Shown: piece by piece, positions 27,678-36,188 of the stretch
How positions within the stretch are numbered: the stretch's first letter is position 1
Layout of the letters: every line of letters starts with the position of its first letter
From: an uncultured Nitrospira sp.
GTDB lineage: Bacteria > Nitrospirota > Nitrospiria > Nitrospirales > Nitrospiraceae
DNA: 42,893 bases
Direction of reading: 5' to 3'
NCBI GenBank assembly: GCA_902500745.1
Contig: CABVRS010000010.1
Coordinates: forward strand, 1 to 42,893
Made by a program: the position numbers and the translations under genes
The notes under the pieces: model-generated
Databases searched by the model: none
Told to the model about the DNA's origin: nothing
Seen by the model: only the letters and a program-made list of their open reading frames with translations

Positions 27678-28565
27678 CTACCTTGCCCGTCGAGCGATCA
27701 TGACGCGGTCGATACCGGCTTCGTCTTTGATGGTTTGAAGTCCCGTGTAGCCTCCGGTCTGTTCTGCCGCGTGTCGTACAAGAGCAAGCTGTCCTTGACC
27801 GATTTCCATCACCAGTAGCCCGTCGGGAACGAGAAACTCTTTCGAGTCACGGAACAATCGTTCATGGAACTCAGTGCCTCGCTGTCCAGCAAGCAGCGCG
27901 AGTCGTGGTTCAAAATTTCGTACTTCTGGTTGGAGTTGCGCCCATTCCCCCTCGGCAATATACGGAGGATTCGACACAATGACATCGACTGTTCCAACCA
28001 TATGACGGTCTCGTAATGGGGACAACAGGTCTCCCTCGATCCACACAATCTTTTCTCCCACGCCGTGTCTTACGGCGTTGCCTTTTGCAACCACCAGCGC
28101 TTCTGCGGAGCAATCAACCGCGAGAATTCGACCTCCTTCGAGGATGGTTGCAAGCGTCACAGCGATACATCCAGACCCGGTTCCCACATCGACGATGATC
28201 GCACCGTCCGTAAGCCCTCCCTCTTTGAGAACCGCATGGACCAACAACTCGGTCTCCGGCCGAGGGATTAACACCGCGGGGGTCACAACAAAGTCGAGTC
28301 CACAAAACTCTTGCGTCCCCATAATGTACTGGACCGGCTCTCGTGCCACCCGCCTTGACACCAAAGTTTTAGCACGAGTCAGCTGCGCAGCGGTTACTGA
28401 TTGTTCCGTTCGACTGACTAATGCATGATGTTCCATCTCGAGCGCGGATGCCAACAGCCACAAGGCCTCTTGGGGGGCACTCGCTGCGCCGACGGTATCG
28501 AGTGACTGCCGCGCCCAGGCAACCAAGGCGCCGACAGTTTTGGGATCTTCTGGCCTGGAGGTCAT
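27678..28565 (-). CDS. prmC: Peptide chain release factor glutamine methyltransferase
   Basis: It methylates the glutamine of the GGQ motif of release factors. The N-terminal helical domain is followed by a SAM-binding Rossmann domain with VDVGTGSGCIAV at 126-137 and the catalytic NPPY at 199-202. Its likely substrate, RF1, is encoded directly upstream (six bases), the usual prfA-prmC pairing. Confidence 0.95.
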   Translation of the reverse strand: MTSRPEDPKTVGALVAWARQSLDTVGAASAPQEALWLLASALEMEHHALVSRTEQSVTAAQLTRAKTLVSRRVAREPVQYIMGTQEFCGLDFVVTPAVLIPRPETELLVHAVLKEGGLTDGAIIVDVGTGSGCIAVTLATILEGGRILAVDCSAEALVVAKGNAVRHGVGEKIVWIEGDLLSPLRDRHMVGTVDVIVSNPPYIAEGEWAQLQPEVRNFEPRLALLAGQRGTEFHERLFRDSKEFLVPDGLLVMEIGQGQLALVRHAAEQTGGYTGLQTIKDEAGIDRVMIARRAR

Positions 28566-28571
28566 CCGTGA

Positions 28572-29666
28572 CTACACCTTCGCGGTTTCTGCCTGCTGTT
28601 GCTGGGCTTTCAACGCCTGGACAATTTCGCCCAGGTCACCTTCCATGACCAATTCAAGCTTGTGGAGCGTCATGCCGACACGGTGATCCGTAACTCGGTT
28701 CTGCGGGAAATTATAGGTTCGAATTTTTTCACTTCGTTCCCCGCTCCCCACTTGTGACTTCCTGTTCTGAGCAATCTCTGCTTCTTGTCTTTCCCGTTCG
28801 GCCTCAACAATTCTGGCACGCAGGGTCCGCATCGCCTTCGCTCGATTTTTCAACTGAGACCGCTCGTCCTGACAGGTCACGACCACACCGGTCGGAAGAT
28901 GCGTGATACGAACGGCTGAATAGGTGGTATTGACACTTTGTCCACCTGCCCCAGACGAACAAAAGGTGTCAATTCGTAGATCCTTTGGATCGATGTGCAC
29001 ATCCACTTCGTCGACCTCGGGCATAACTGCCACTGTGACTGTAGACGTGTGAATACGCCCACTGGCTTCCGTGACAGGAACCCGCTGGACTCGATGGACA
29101 CCGGCTTCATACTTAAAATGACTGTAGGCACCCTTGCCCTCAATTAAGGCGACGATATTCTTGTACCCACCAATGCCTGTCTCAGACGCTTCAACCGTAT
29201 CGACCTTGAATCCTTTTTTCTCGGCATATTTGGCATATAATCGAAATAATTCACCAGCAAACAGCCCCGCTTCATCACCGCCCGTCCCGGCCCGAATTTC
29301 GAGCACCAAGCTCTTCTCGTCCCTCGGGTCTTTGGGAATCAAGAATTCTCGGACCTGATCTTCTACCTCCGTTCGCTGTCGCTCTAACTCGCTTCTTTCC
29401 TCCGCTGCCAGCTTGTGCAACTCACCTCCGGCTGAAGGATCAGCCAGAATTTGCATCGTGTCTTCGAGCTGTTTCCCATAGTCATGGTACATCTCAAACA
29501 ATTTGACAACGGGCTCCAGATCGGTCCGCTCCTTACTGAGCTTGTGCAACAAGTTCGGCTGACTCACGACAGAGGGATCCATGAGCTGATCGGTAAGCTC
29601 CTGAAACCTTGACGCGAGACTCTCCCACTTTTTGAGTAACACGGCTTCCACGGTGTCGATCTCCAC
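28572..29666 (-). CDS. prfA: Peptide chain release factor 1
   Basis: It recognises UAA and UAG and triggers peptide release. The GGQ motif is at residues 241-243 (SGAGGQSVNTT) and the stop-codon-reading PxT site is PVT at 197-199 within RVPVTEASGRIHTS, the RF1 rather than RF2 pattern. The start is GTG 29666; other GTG codons, such as 29651, are possible and no strong ribosome-binding site decides. It lies only about 14 bases after a strong terminator behind rpmE. Confidence 0.95.
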   Translation of the reverse strand: MEIDTVEAVLLKKWESLASRFQELTDQLMDPSVVSQPNLLHKLSKERTDLEPVVKLFEMYHDYGKQLEDTMQILADPSAGGELHKLAAEERSELERQRTEVEDQVREFLIPKDPRDEKSLVLEIRAGTGGDEAGLFAGELFRLYAKYAEKKGFKVDTVEASETGIGGYKNIVALIEGKGAYSHFKYEAGVHRVQRVPVTEASGRIHTSTVTVAVMPEVDEVDVHIDPKDLRIDTFCSSGAGGQSVNTTYSAVRITHLPTGVVVTCQDERSQLKNRAKAMRTLRARIVEAERERQEAEIAQNRKSQVGSGERSEKIRTYNFPQNRVTDHRVGMTLHKLELVMEGDLGEIVQALKAQQQQAETAKV

Positions 29667-29679
29667 CCGAGATGGTCAC

Positions 29680-29722
29680 AAAAAAAGAGACCCTGCTTCA
29701 CACACGAAGCAGGGTCTCTTTT
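29680..29722 (-). terminator. Strong intrinsic terminator between rpmE and prfA
   Basis: AGAGACCCTGCTTC at 29686-29699 pairs perfectly with GAAGCAGGGTCTCT at 29706-29719. On the minus strand the stem is followed by seven T (29680-29686 as A on the plus strand). The other side has TTTT too, so it could act in both directions. Confidence 0.88.
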
Positions 29723-29738
29723 AGGCCCATAAGGTGCG

Positions 29739-29945
29739 CTACTTGCCCTTCTTCGCGTACTTCTTTTTGAACCGCTCGACCCGCCCCTCAGTATCGACAA
29801 TCTTTTGCGTCCCGGTGAAGAACGGATGGCAGTTCGAACAGATATCAACACTGACATTCCCGATGGTCGTACGGGTCTTGAATGAATTCCCGCACGCGCA
29901 GTGAACGGTGGCCTCTCGATAAACTGGATGTATACCCTTCTGCAT
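29739..29945 (-). CDS. rpmE: Ribosomal protein L31, zinc-binding type
   Basis: A 68-residue large-subunit protein. Cysteines 16, 18, 36 and 39 (CAC and CSNC) form the zinc site of the C+ form, and HPFFTGTQK is the family signature. The basic tail ends KKKYAKKGK. It sits between rho and prfA, a common order. Confidence 0.95.
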   Translation of the reverse strand: MQKGIHPVYREATVHCACGNSFKTRTTIGNVSVDICSNCHPFFTGTQKIVDTEGRVERFKKKYAKKGK

Positions 29946-30040
29946 GACCTACAACTCCTTACCGAAAGATGACGATTGTTCTACCCCATCCTCTAAGGGG
30001 CAGCACTGTATCTGAAGAACGCACAAGATACAAGCCGCCG

Positions 30041-31312
30041 CTAACGATTCATCGATTGTAGGAACTCCTGGTTATTCTTGGTACCACCGATCTTATCCAT
30101 AAGGAACTCCATGGCTTCCATGGTACCCAAGGGGCTGAGCACCTTGCGAAGAATCCACATTTTGTTAAGCCGATCCTTATCGACCAGCAATTCTTCTTTT
30201 CTCGTCCCGGACTGACTGATATCGATGGCCGGAAAGAGGCGCTTATCAGCGAGACGACGATCCAGGTGAACTTCCATATTACCGGTTCCTTTGAATTCTT
30301 CAAAGATGACATCGTCCATACGACTCCCGGTATCCACCAGCGCGGTCGCCATGATGGTCAAGCTTCCGCCGTTCTCGATATTTCGCGCCGCTCCGAAGAA
30401 ACGTTTGGGCCGTTGCAGGGCGTTGGAATCGAGCCCGCCGGAGAGCACCTTGCCGCTCGGTGGGGCAATGGTGTTGTAGGCGCGAGCCAGACGCGTGATG
30501 CTATCCAACAGGATGACCACATCCTTTTTGTGTTCAACCAGCCGCTTTGCTTTCTCCAGCACCATTTCAGCGACTTGGGCATGCCGCTGAGCCGGTTCAT
30601 CAAAAGTGGAACTGATCACTTCCGCCTTCACTTGTCGCTGCCAGTCAGTAACTTCCTCCGGTCGTTCGTCGATGAGTAAGACGATGAGGGTTACTTCGCT
30701 ATGATTTTTCAGGATGGCTCGAGCAATCGCTTGCAGCAACATCGTCTTTCCGGTACGCGGAGCCGCCACGATCAATCCTCGTTGGCCTTTCCCGATCGGA
30801 GTCGTCAAATCCATCACCCGAGTGCAATACTCTTCCCGATCAAATTCCAGGTTGAGTCGCTCTTCGGGATACAACGGGGTGAGGTTGTCGAATAGAATTT
30901 TATCTCGCGCCACCTCAGGATCTTCGTAGTTAACCTTTTCGACCTTGAGCAGGGCAAAATACCGTTCACTTTCTTTGGGGGGACGGATTTGGCCTGACAC
31001 GATGTCGCCCGTGCGGAGATTGAATCGCCGAATCTGTGATGGGGAGATATAAATGTCGTCGGGGCCCGGTAGATAATTGGAGTCCGGTGCGCGGAGGAAG
31101 CCGAATCCATCAGGAAGCGTTTCGAGTACGCCTTCTCCGTAGACTGAACCGTTTTTCTCGGTCTGTGCTTGGAGGATCGCGAAGATGAGCTCTTGCTTAC
31201 GTAAATTAGCGGCACCTTCTATTTTCAGTTCCCGAGCCACATCATTCAGATCGGCAATGGACTTCTGCTTCAATTCTGCGAGATGCATTACTTCCCCCTT
31301 AGCTACTGACAT
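30041..31312 (-). CDS. rho: Transcription termination factor Rho
   Basis: This hexameric RNA helicase ends transcripts. The N-terminal helical domain begins [14 protein letters not shown], the primary RNA-binding cold-shock-like domain has GFGFLRAP, the Walker A loop is APRTGKT and Walker B is [10 protein letters not shown]. The Q- and R-loop regions follow. Two starts are possible. ATG 31312 has GGGAGGAG five bases upstream. ATG 31288 has AAGGGGGAAG upstream and begins at the family-typical MHLAELKQ. The long leader has a hairpin that touches the first ribosome-binding site. No long N-terminal insertion is present. Confidence 0.96.
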   Translation of the reverse strand: MSVAKGEVMHLAELKQKSIADLNDVARELKIEGAANLRKQELIFAILQAQTEKNGSVYGEGVLETLPDGFGFLRAPDSNYLPGPDDIYISPSQIRRFNLRTGDIVSGQIRPPKESERYFALLKVEKVNYEDPEVARDKILFDNLTPLYPEERLNLEFDREEYCTRVMDLTTPIGKGQRGLIVAAPRTGKTMLLQAIARAILKNHSEVTLIVLLIDERPEEVTDWQRQVKAEVISSTFDEPAQRHAQVAEMVLEKAKRLVEHKKDVVILLDSITRLARAYNTIAPPSGKVLSGGLDSNALQRPKRFFGAARNIENGGSLTIMATALVDTGSRMDDVIFEEFKGTGNMEVHLDRRLADKRLFPAIDISQSGTRKEELLVDKDRLNKMWILRKVLSPLGTMEAMEFLMDKIGGTKNNQEFLQSMNR

Positions 31313-31322
31313 ACAACTCCTC

Positions 31323-31338
31323 CCGAGCTTGGGCTCGG
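31323..31338 (-). promoter_or_regulatory. Hairpin abutting the rho ribosome-binding site
   Basis: On the minus strand CCGAGC pairs with GCTCGG around a CCAA loop, and the next bases are GAGGAG. The final GG of the stem belongs to the Shine-Dalgarno sequence of ATG 31312. It could modulate rho translation. Confidence 0.4.
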
Positions 31339-31795
31339 TTACCGTTTAAAAGAATTCGCTCGGACTGGGTAACCATGCGAAACGTGATTTTACCTTAGGC
31401 GATGAGCTTAGATCTTGGTCTGTTGGGTTGGAAAAACTTATGGAAGTTCGCTATTCTATTTTAATAAATAATGTGTGGAGATTATTGGTATCGTCTCAAA
31501 TACTTAGAGCATCCATAGCCCTAGCAAAGCCTTTGGTACTGCCAATTAACCCCGCTTCGTTCTCATTGCTACCAGGGTTTTTTCGAGAAAGGTTCCGGAG
31601 TTGAATTCTTTAGTATGGAGAGAATCAGCTCACACTAGGTGCTGGCGTAATGATACTCAGACACCACCCGGTTGTCAACTAGCAACCCATATTTTACGTG
31701 ATCGTATTATTAGATGCGTGATGAACATCATCATGCCCTGTAGGGTTGTTCAACGAATCTGAACTGTGCTACATAGTGAAAAAGAAAGCACCCCA
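31339..31795. other. Intergenic region carrying the long rho leader
   Basis: No open frame here looks coding. It contains the rho promoter at 31650-31678 and about 300 bases of leader that is AT-rich around 31440-31500. The plus-strand start of the DUF2203 gene lies at its right end; no clear promoter for it was found. Confidence 0.5.
31650..31678 (-). promoter_or_regulatory. Sigma-70 promoter of rho
   Basis: The minus strand has TTGACA at 31673-31678, a 17-base spacer, and TATCAT at 31650-31655. Eleven of twelve positions match the consensus at the ideal spacing. The start point would be near 31643, giving a leader of about 330 bases. Confidence 0.7.
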
Positions 31796-32212
31796 ATGGC
31801 ACGCGACGAAAACGAAACCAGCCCCGAACGCGTCTTCTCACTATTTGAGGCTAACCAGCTGATTCCCCGGCTCCAGTCGCACTTGTCGACTGTCCAGGGG
31901 TGTAAAACGGTACTCCTACGAACCCGCGAGGAAGTCGGCAAAGCCTCCGCCAATGCCGCCGTAGGAGGTGGAACGCCAGTGGGCGCACGCTACGTGAAAA
32001 GTCTCCAGGACATCAGCGCCAATCTCCATGCTATTCACGAGCTGGGAGTTGTGGTGAAGGATATCGACCTCGGGCTCTGTGATTTCCCTCATATCCGCAA
32101 CGGCCGAGTCGTGTACTTGTGTTGGAAACTTGGTGAAAACGAAATTCGGTGGTGGCACGAAGTCACAACCGGCTACAAAGATCGTTGTCCGATTGAAGAA
32201 GAGGCCACGTAG
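31796..32212 (+). CDS. DUF2203-family protein
   Basis: A 138-residue soluble protein matching the DUF2203 pattern: a start FSLFEANQLIPRLQSHL, a helical middle, and the C-terminal GVVVKDIDLGLCDFPHIRNG then VYLCWKLGENEIRWWHE. The function of the family is unknown. I chose ATG 31796 (MARDENE); an in-frame start at 31766 adds ten unconserved residues. The YciI-like gene follows on the same strand 72 bases later. Confidence 0.85.
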   Translation: MARDENETSPERVFSLFEANQLIPRLQSHLSTVQGCKTVLLRTREEVGKASANAAVGGGTPVGARYVKSLQDISANLHAIHELGVVVKDIDLGLCDFPHIRNGRVVYLCWKLGENEIRWWHEVTTGYKDRCPIEEEAT

Positions 32213-32284
32213 CCAGCCCCATCTCATACATGTCAGATCCTGTAGGTAACTGCGGGACATCGTAATCGTAACGGGTGTAGAAGC

Positions 32285-32563
32285 ATGAAGTTCATGATCA
32301 TCGGCTATGACGGCCCGGACGGAGAGGCCAAGCGAAAAATCTATCGGTCAGCTCATTTGAGCAATCTCGAATCATTAGATAGCCAAGGGCGAGTTGTCCT
32401 CGCTGGACCTCTTACCGACAAAGCCGGAAGCTTGCTGGTGCTAGACCTCGATACCCAGGAAGACGCAGAGGACTTCGCCCGTCATGATCCCTACACAGTT
32501 CATGGTGTCTTCGATAGAGTCGAAATTCATCCGTTTATGCAGGTTTTTCCCAAGCCTCGATAA
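32285..32563 (+). CDS. YciI-like protein
   Basis: A 92-residue ferredoxin-like (dimeric alpha-beta barrel) protein. Typical features are RSAHLSNLESL with the conserved His, GRVVLAGPLTD, and DTQEDAEDFARHDPY, where His-Asp is the conserved pair of the YciI family. The role of the family is not settled; some members are fused to catalytic domains. It is small and complete. Confidence 0.88.
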   Translation: MKFMIIGYDGPDGEAKRKIYRSAHLSNLESLDSQGRVVLAGPLTDKAGSLLVLDLDTQEDAEDFARHDPYTVHGVFDRVEIHPFMQVFPKPR

Positions 32564-32654
32564 CAAACTCTTTATACACCTGCCGCAAGAGCGACCTCAG
32601 CTACCTGCCTTTTGAAGCATTGTCCAACTTAAAGCTGAGCGGTATAGTTTTGTT

Positions 32655-33926
32655 ATGGACTTAGGTCGCATTGTACGATCCCTATCTATCCTTTGCATCT
32701 CGCTCGTTGTTTTCTCCCATCCTGCACGTGCTTCGGACACCACAATTGTGGCTGAAGGCCACTATGTGATGGGCGATGGTGACACCCTTGCCGTAGCTGA
32801 AGAACGAGTGCTCCAGCGGGCGCAACGTAGAGCCGTTGAGGAGGCGGGACTGTACATCGAATCAACCTTTCACGATATGGAAAAGTCGGAAGCAGGAAAA
32901 AGTATCCAGGCAAGTTCGTTGGAGGTGCGCACGATTGCTGCCGCGATAACCAGAACCGAAATCCTAGAGACACGCCGATCCTTCCTTAATGATCGACCAA
33001 GCTTCTATGTCCGTATCCGTGCAGTGGTTGATCTCGACAATCTTCGCGCAGCTATCCAGCGGTGGCAGGCTGAGCAGCGACTGGCCGACCATTTTCGTCG
33101 CCTCCAAAAGGAAAATGCGGAACTCAAAATCCAGCTCGACGAGCTGAGAGCCTCTCGCGTTGGAATACGAACCCTTGTTATCGAGCCGGTCGGTCACATG
33201 GCTAAACCTCGAGAGCAGGCCCAGCGGTTAATAGAGAAGGCAATAGTGACACAACATCTTCCCCAAAAACTGAGCTTGGCCTCGCAGGCAGCTGTGCTGG
33301 ATCCCCAATCCATCGAACCTCTGATCGTACGCGGCCAAACCTACCTGAGACTCGCGTCAGCCACCTACTCAAGTGGCTCCAGGCTCAGCGAGTATTCAGA
33401 ATATGTCGATAACGCGCGCATGGATTTCGACCGTGCACTCCTTATGGATCCTCAGAACACTTGGGCCCTCCTTGGACAAGGTGATGTCAATACCTGGCTC
33501 CATCGCCCAAAGGAGGCCGCCCACTTCTTCGAGCAAGCTCTTGTATTCAATTCCTTCTTCGATCTCGCTCGTCACCGCCTCATTAACCTGTATACTGCCG
33601 AGGCTCGCAAGTTAGTCGGTTTGAAGCAGTGGGACTCCGCCCTTACGATTTTGCAAAAGTGTTTGCCGCCCTTTCTGTCGGACAGCTGGATTCCATTCCA
33701 GAAAGAAGCCTATTTTCTCAGAAGCGAGATCTATAAAACATTAAAACAACCAACTCTGGCGATCGGCGATCTTAGTGCGATCCTGCGAGTCGACCCCGCC
33801 GATGGACCAGCCCTACTGGCGAGAGCCAAGCTCTACCAGGATCAACTTCAGGGACGCTTGGCCAAAGACGATTACGAACATGCGTGCATGCTCGGTGCAG
33901 CAGCGGCCTGCGAACAATTGCCCTAA
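32655..33926 (+). CDS. Exported protein with FlgT/LPP20-like N-terminal domain and TPR repeats
   Basis: Residues 1-26 form a signal peptide ending ARAS. Residues of about 30-130 read like an envelope domain of the LPP20/FlgT type (QRAQRRAVEEAGLYIES, then YVRIRAVVDLDNLR). A coiled coil lies near 140-165 (RRLQKENAELKIQLDELR). From about 200 to the C-terminus helix pairs match tetratricopeptide repeats (LASQAAVLDPQSIEPLIVRG; FDRALLMDPQNTWALLGQGD; AILRVDPADGPALLARAKLY). It is probably a periplasmic scaffold protein. No partner is evident. Confidence 0.75.
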   Translation: MDLGRIVRSLSILCISLVVFSHPARASDTTIVAEGHYVMGDGDTLAVAEERVLQRAQRRAVEEAGLYIESTFHDMEKSEAGKSIQASSLEVRTIAAAITRTEILETRRSFLNDRPSFYVRIRAVVDLDNLRAAIQRWQAEQRLADHFRRLQKENAELKIQLDELRASRVGIRTLVIEPVGHMAKPREQAQRLIEKAIVTQHLPQKLSLASQAAVLDPQSIEPLIVRGQTYLRLASATYSSGSRLSEYSEYVDNARMDFDRALLMDPQNTWALLGQGDVNTWLHRPKEAAHFFEQALVFNSFFDLARHRLINLYTAEARKLVGLKQWDSALTILQKCLPPFLSDSWIPFQKEAYFLRSEIYKTLKQPTLAIGDLSAILRVDPADGPALLARAKLYQDQLQGRLAKDDYEHACMLGAAAACEQLP

Positions 33927-34246
33927 CGGTTTTCTCACCACGGTTCGGCCTCGACATCTTTCTGCCCTTCACAGCGACCAACCACCCTGGCCTCTTCAAA
34001 TACCAATTTGACAATCTAAAAGCGCGATACCTATAATGCGAAGGGCTTTGTGAACCACGCCTTACTATTTCCTTAGCAACTGCCATGGTGGGGACAAAGG
34101 ACCTAAGCTCTCCGTGAGATCGTGGCCCGAAAGCTCTTAGCGGTGGGCCTTCTGAGATGTTGCGGAACAACGAAGAAACAGCATAAAGTACCGAAGAGGA
34201 TCGTATTTTCATCAACCTCAATTTTCTCGGAGTGTAGGATATTGTG
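33927..34246. other. Leader and promoter region of the oxidoreductase operon
   Basis: It carries the promoter at 34008-34037 and a leader of about 200 bases. In the leader GGCCC (34124-34128) may pair with GGGCC (34144-34148), and AAGCTCT occurs twice, near 34105 and 34130, so structure is possible. I recognise no known riboswitch. Confidence 0.45.
34008..34037 (+). promoter_or_regulatory. Consensus sigma-70 promoter of the oxidoreductase operon
   Basis: TTGACA at 34008-34013 and TATAAT at 34032-34037 both match the consensus fully, with an 18-base spacer. The start point would be near 34044. This is the best promoter in the window and suits a very highly expressed carbon-fixation operon. 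Confidence 0.8.
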
Positions 34247-34882
34247 ATGAGTGACTATCGCGTGCTGCCAGGACCAGAACACTTTCTTCCACCAGCCGCC
34301 GCTAGCATGGGAATTCGATTACCGAATCCTGGGGAAGCCCACATTAACGGCGTGATCGCTCCTGAGGAAAAAGCCTACGAGGAAGCGGCCCGCCAGTTCT
34401 TGATGGCCAAGGTGCCGACTATCTTTCCGGGGCCCCTCGTACTCTGGGCCTGGAATGAGAAGGCGGCAAAGAAAGCCACGGCCGTTCGACATCTTTTTAA
34501 CACCTTGAAAGAATGTGTTCAGCCCGGCCAGAGCCCAATGCTGATTCCCATGCCCGACTACCGACCCAAATATCCAAAAATCAACCCTGAAGTAGAGATC
34601 AACCCAAATCATCCGAATTTGACTATCTGGCACAACAAGATCGATTGCTGCATGTTTATCGGCGTGCATTGTCACCAAGCCAACCTCTCGCTCAAGATCA
34701 TTCGCGGGGGAACTTCCTGCTATACTATCGCCATGTGTGCACAGGCTGGTCACGAAGACGCCATGCTCTCGTTCCGTGATGCATCCGTCGATAAGATCAT
34801 GAGGTTGGCCGAGACCGTTAAGCGGTTAAAGGGAACGGTCCAACCACGGCTGGCGACGGCTAAAAGCGGGGCTTCGAACTAA
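34247..34882 (+). CDS. Accessory (epsilon-type) subunit of 2-oxoacid:ferredoxin oxidoreductase
   Basis: A 211-residue soluble protein that opens the operon. It has conserved-looking stretches GPLVLWAWNEKAAKKATAVR, MLIPMPDYRPKYPKINP, IDCCMFIGVHCHQANLSLK and the C-terminal segment of helices. Proteins of this kind are often named 'carbon monoxide dehydrogenase beta subunit family' and accompany the five-subunit oxidoreductases of rTCA-cycle bacteria such as Hydrogenobacter and Nitrospira. The Cys-Cys and HCH residues could bind metal, but no iron-sulfur motif is present. The start is ATG 34247 (or GTG 34244), with AGGA upstream. No catalytic role is assigned. Confidence 0.7.
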   Translation: MSDYRVLPGPEHFLPPAAASMGIRLPNPGEAHINGVIAPEEKAYEEAARQFLMAKVPTIFPGPLVLWAWNEKAAKKATAVRHLFNTLKECVQPGQSPMLIPMPDYRPKYPKINPEVEINPNHPNLTIWHNKIDCCMFIGVHCHQANLSLKIIRGGTSCYTIAMCAQAGHEDAMLSFRDASVDKIMRLAETVKRLKGTVQPRLATAKSGASN

Positions 34883-34921
34883 CACGTTCGATCCCTGCAT
34901 GTTTGAAAGGAGGCTGGGTCC

Positions 34922-36133
34922 ATGGCAGATATTAAGTCCATTATTGGAACACAAAATAAGAAGGGTCAAACATATACCGATACATGGAAGATGATGAACG
35001 AGGCACCACGTACGCCATCGTTCTACACAGGCAGCGAAGTCATCAAGGAAGCCATTCGCCGAGCCAGCTGTGATGTGATGATCGCCTACCCGATCACGCC
35101 ACAGAGCGAAGCAGCGGCACTCATTGGCGAATTATTTGCCGAGGGATATATTGGCGATTACTTCCGTGGCGAAAGCGAATTTGCAGTTATGTCGCAATGC
35201 GCCGGTGCCGCATTCGGTGGCGCCCGTGTGTTTACGACGACTGCGGGACCAGGAACGATGCGTGCCATGGAAAACTTCCCCATGTGGGCCGGAGCACGCT
35301 TACCCATACAAATGATTGTCACCTGCCGTGGCATTAACTCGCCTCTGTCGATCCAGCCGGACACGTTGGAAATCGCCTATTTGTTAAGCACCGGCATGTT
35401 GGTGTGGCATGCAGAAACTGCGCAGGACTTTTTTGACTGGATCCTGAAAGGCTATATGGTGTCTGAGGAACCGGATGTGCATCTTCCTCTCGCGCTCTGC
35501 TGCGATGGTTTTTTCGTCACCCACACAAAAGACGTCGTCAATCTGACGCCGGCCGATATGTGTTTGCCGCCGTATGATCCGTATCGCTCACCGGTGCCTT
35601 GCATGGACATGGAATGCCCGCCGGTCCGCATGATGCGCGATCCGTTCGTCATGAAGAGCAATTATATCAGTTACGCAACCCACGCTAGCTGGCAGCAGGA
35701 AATCTGGGCCGCAATAGAACGCTCTCGAAAACATTCCATCCATTGGCTGAATGGTCTGATCGATACGGAGAATACCGACGCAGACATTATGATCGTCGCA
35801 TCTGGCACCGCGGTTTCGCAGGGTCGTGAAGCCATTCGTTTGCTGGAAGACGAGGGAGTCCGATGCGGTCTCGTAAAAGTGAAGACGTTACGTCCCTGGC
35901 CTGAAGAAGAGATCCGAGAGGCCACAAAGAACGCAAAGCATATTTTTGTGCCGGAGTTCAACGTGACTGGGTGGCTGGCAAAAGAAATCAAAGCAACGAT
36001 TCCCAACCATGAACGAGTACACGCAGGCCCCCATGTCTGTGGAGGCATGACGATGCCGCCAGAAATCATCGTGTCCGAAATCAAGACGACCCTTGGGATG
36101 AAATCATTCTCCCTGGCTGGACGTGGAAGCTGA
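34922..36133 (+). CDS. 2-oxoacid:ferredoxin oxidoreductase, alpha subunit
   Basis: The alpha chain carries the pyrimidine-binding domain and the C-terminal transketolase-like domain of pyruvate or 2-oxoglutarate:ferredoxin oxidoreductase. Family features are YPITPQSEAAALIGEL, GESEFAVMSQCAGAAFGGAR, TTAGPGTMRAMENFPMWAGA and ASGTAVSQGREAIRLL. Length is 403 residues. A strong AAGGAGG lies before ATG 34922. Substrate choice (pyruvate, making acetyl-CoA carboxylation reversible, or 2-oxoglutarate) cannot be read from the sequence by eye. In the rTCA cycle the enzyme runs in the reductive, CO2-fixing direction with reduced ferredoxin. Confidence 0.9.
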   Translation: MADIKSIIGTQNKKGQTYTDTWKMMNEAPRTPSFYTGSEVIKEAIRRASCDVMIAYPITPQSEAAALIGELFAEGYIGDYFRGESEFAVMSQCAGAAFGGARVFTTTAGPGTMRAMENFPMWAGARLPIQMIVTCRGINSPLSIQPDTLEIAYLLSTGMLVWHAETAQDFFDWILKGYMVSEEPDVHLPLALCCDGFFVTHTKDVVNLTPADMCLPPYDPYRSPVPCMDMECPPVRMMRDPFVMKSNYISYATHASWQQEIWAAIERSRKHSIHWLNGLIDTENTDADIMIVASGTAVSQGREAIRLLEDEGVRCGLVKVKTLRPWPEEEIREATKNAKHIFVPEFNVTGWLAKEIKATIPNHERVHAGPHVCGGMTMPPEIIVSEIKTTLGMKSFSLAGRGS

Positions 36134-36188
36134 ACGACATCGACCATCGAACCTGGTCGCTCTGCATGAGCGATACTGAGGAGGCCAT

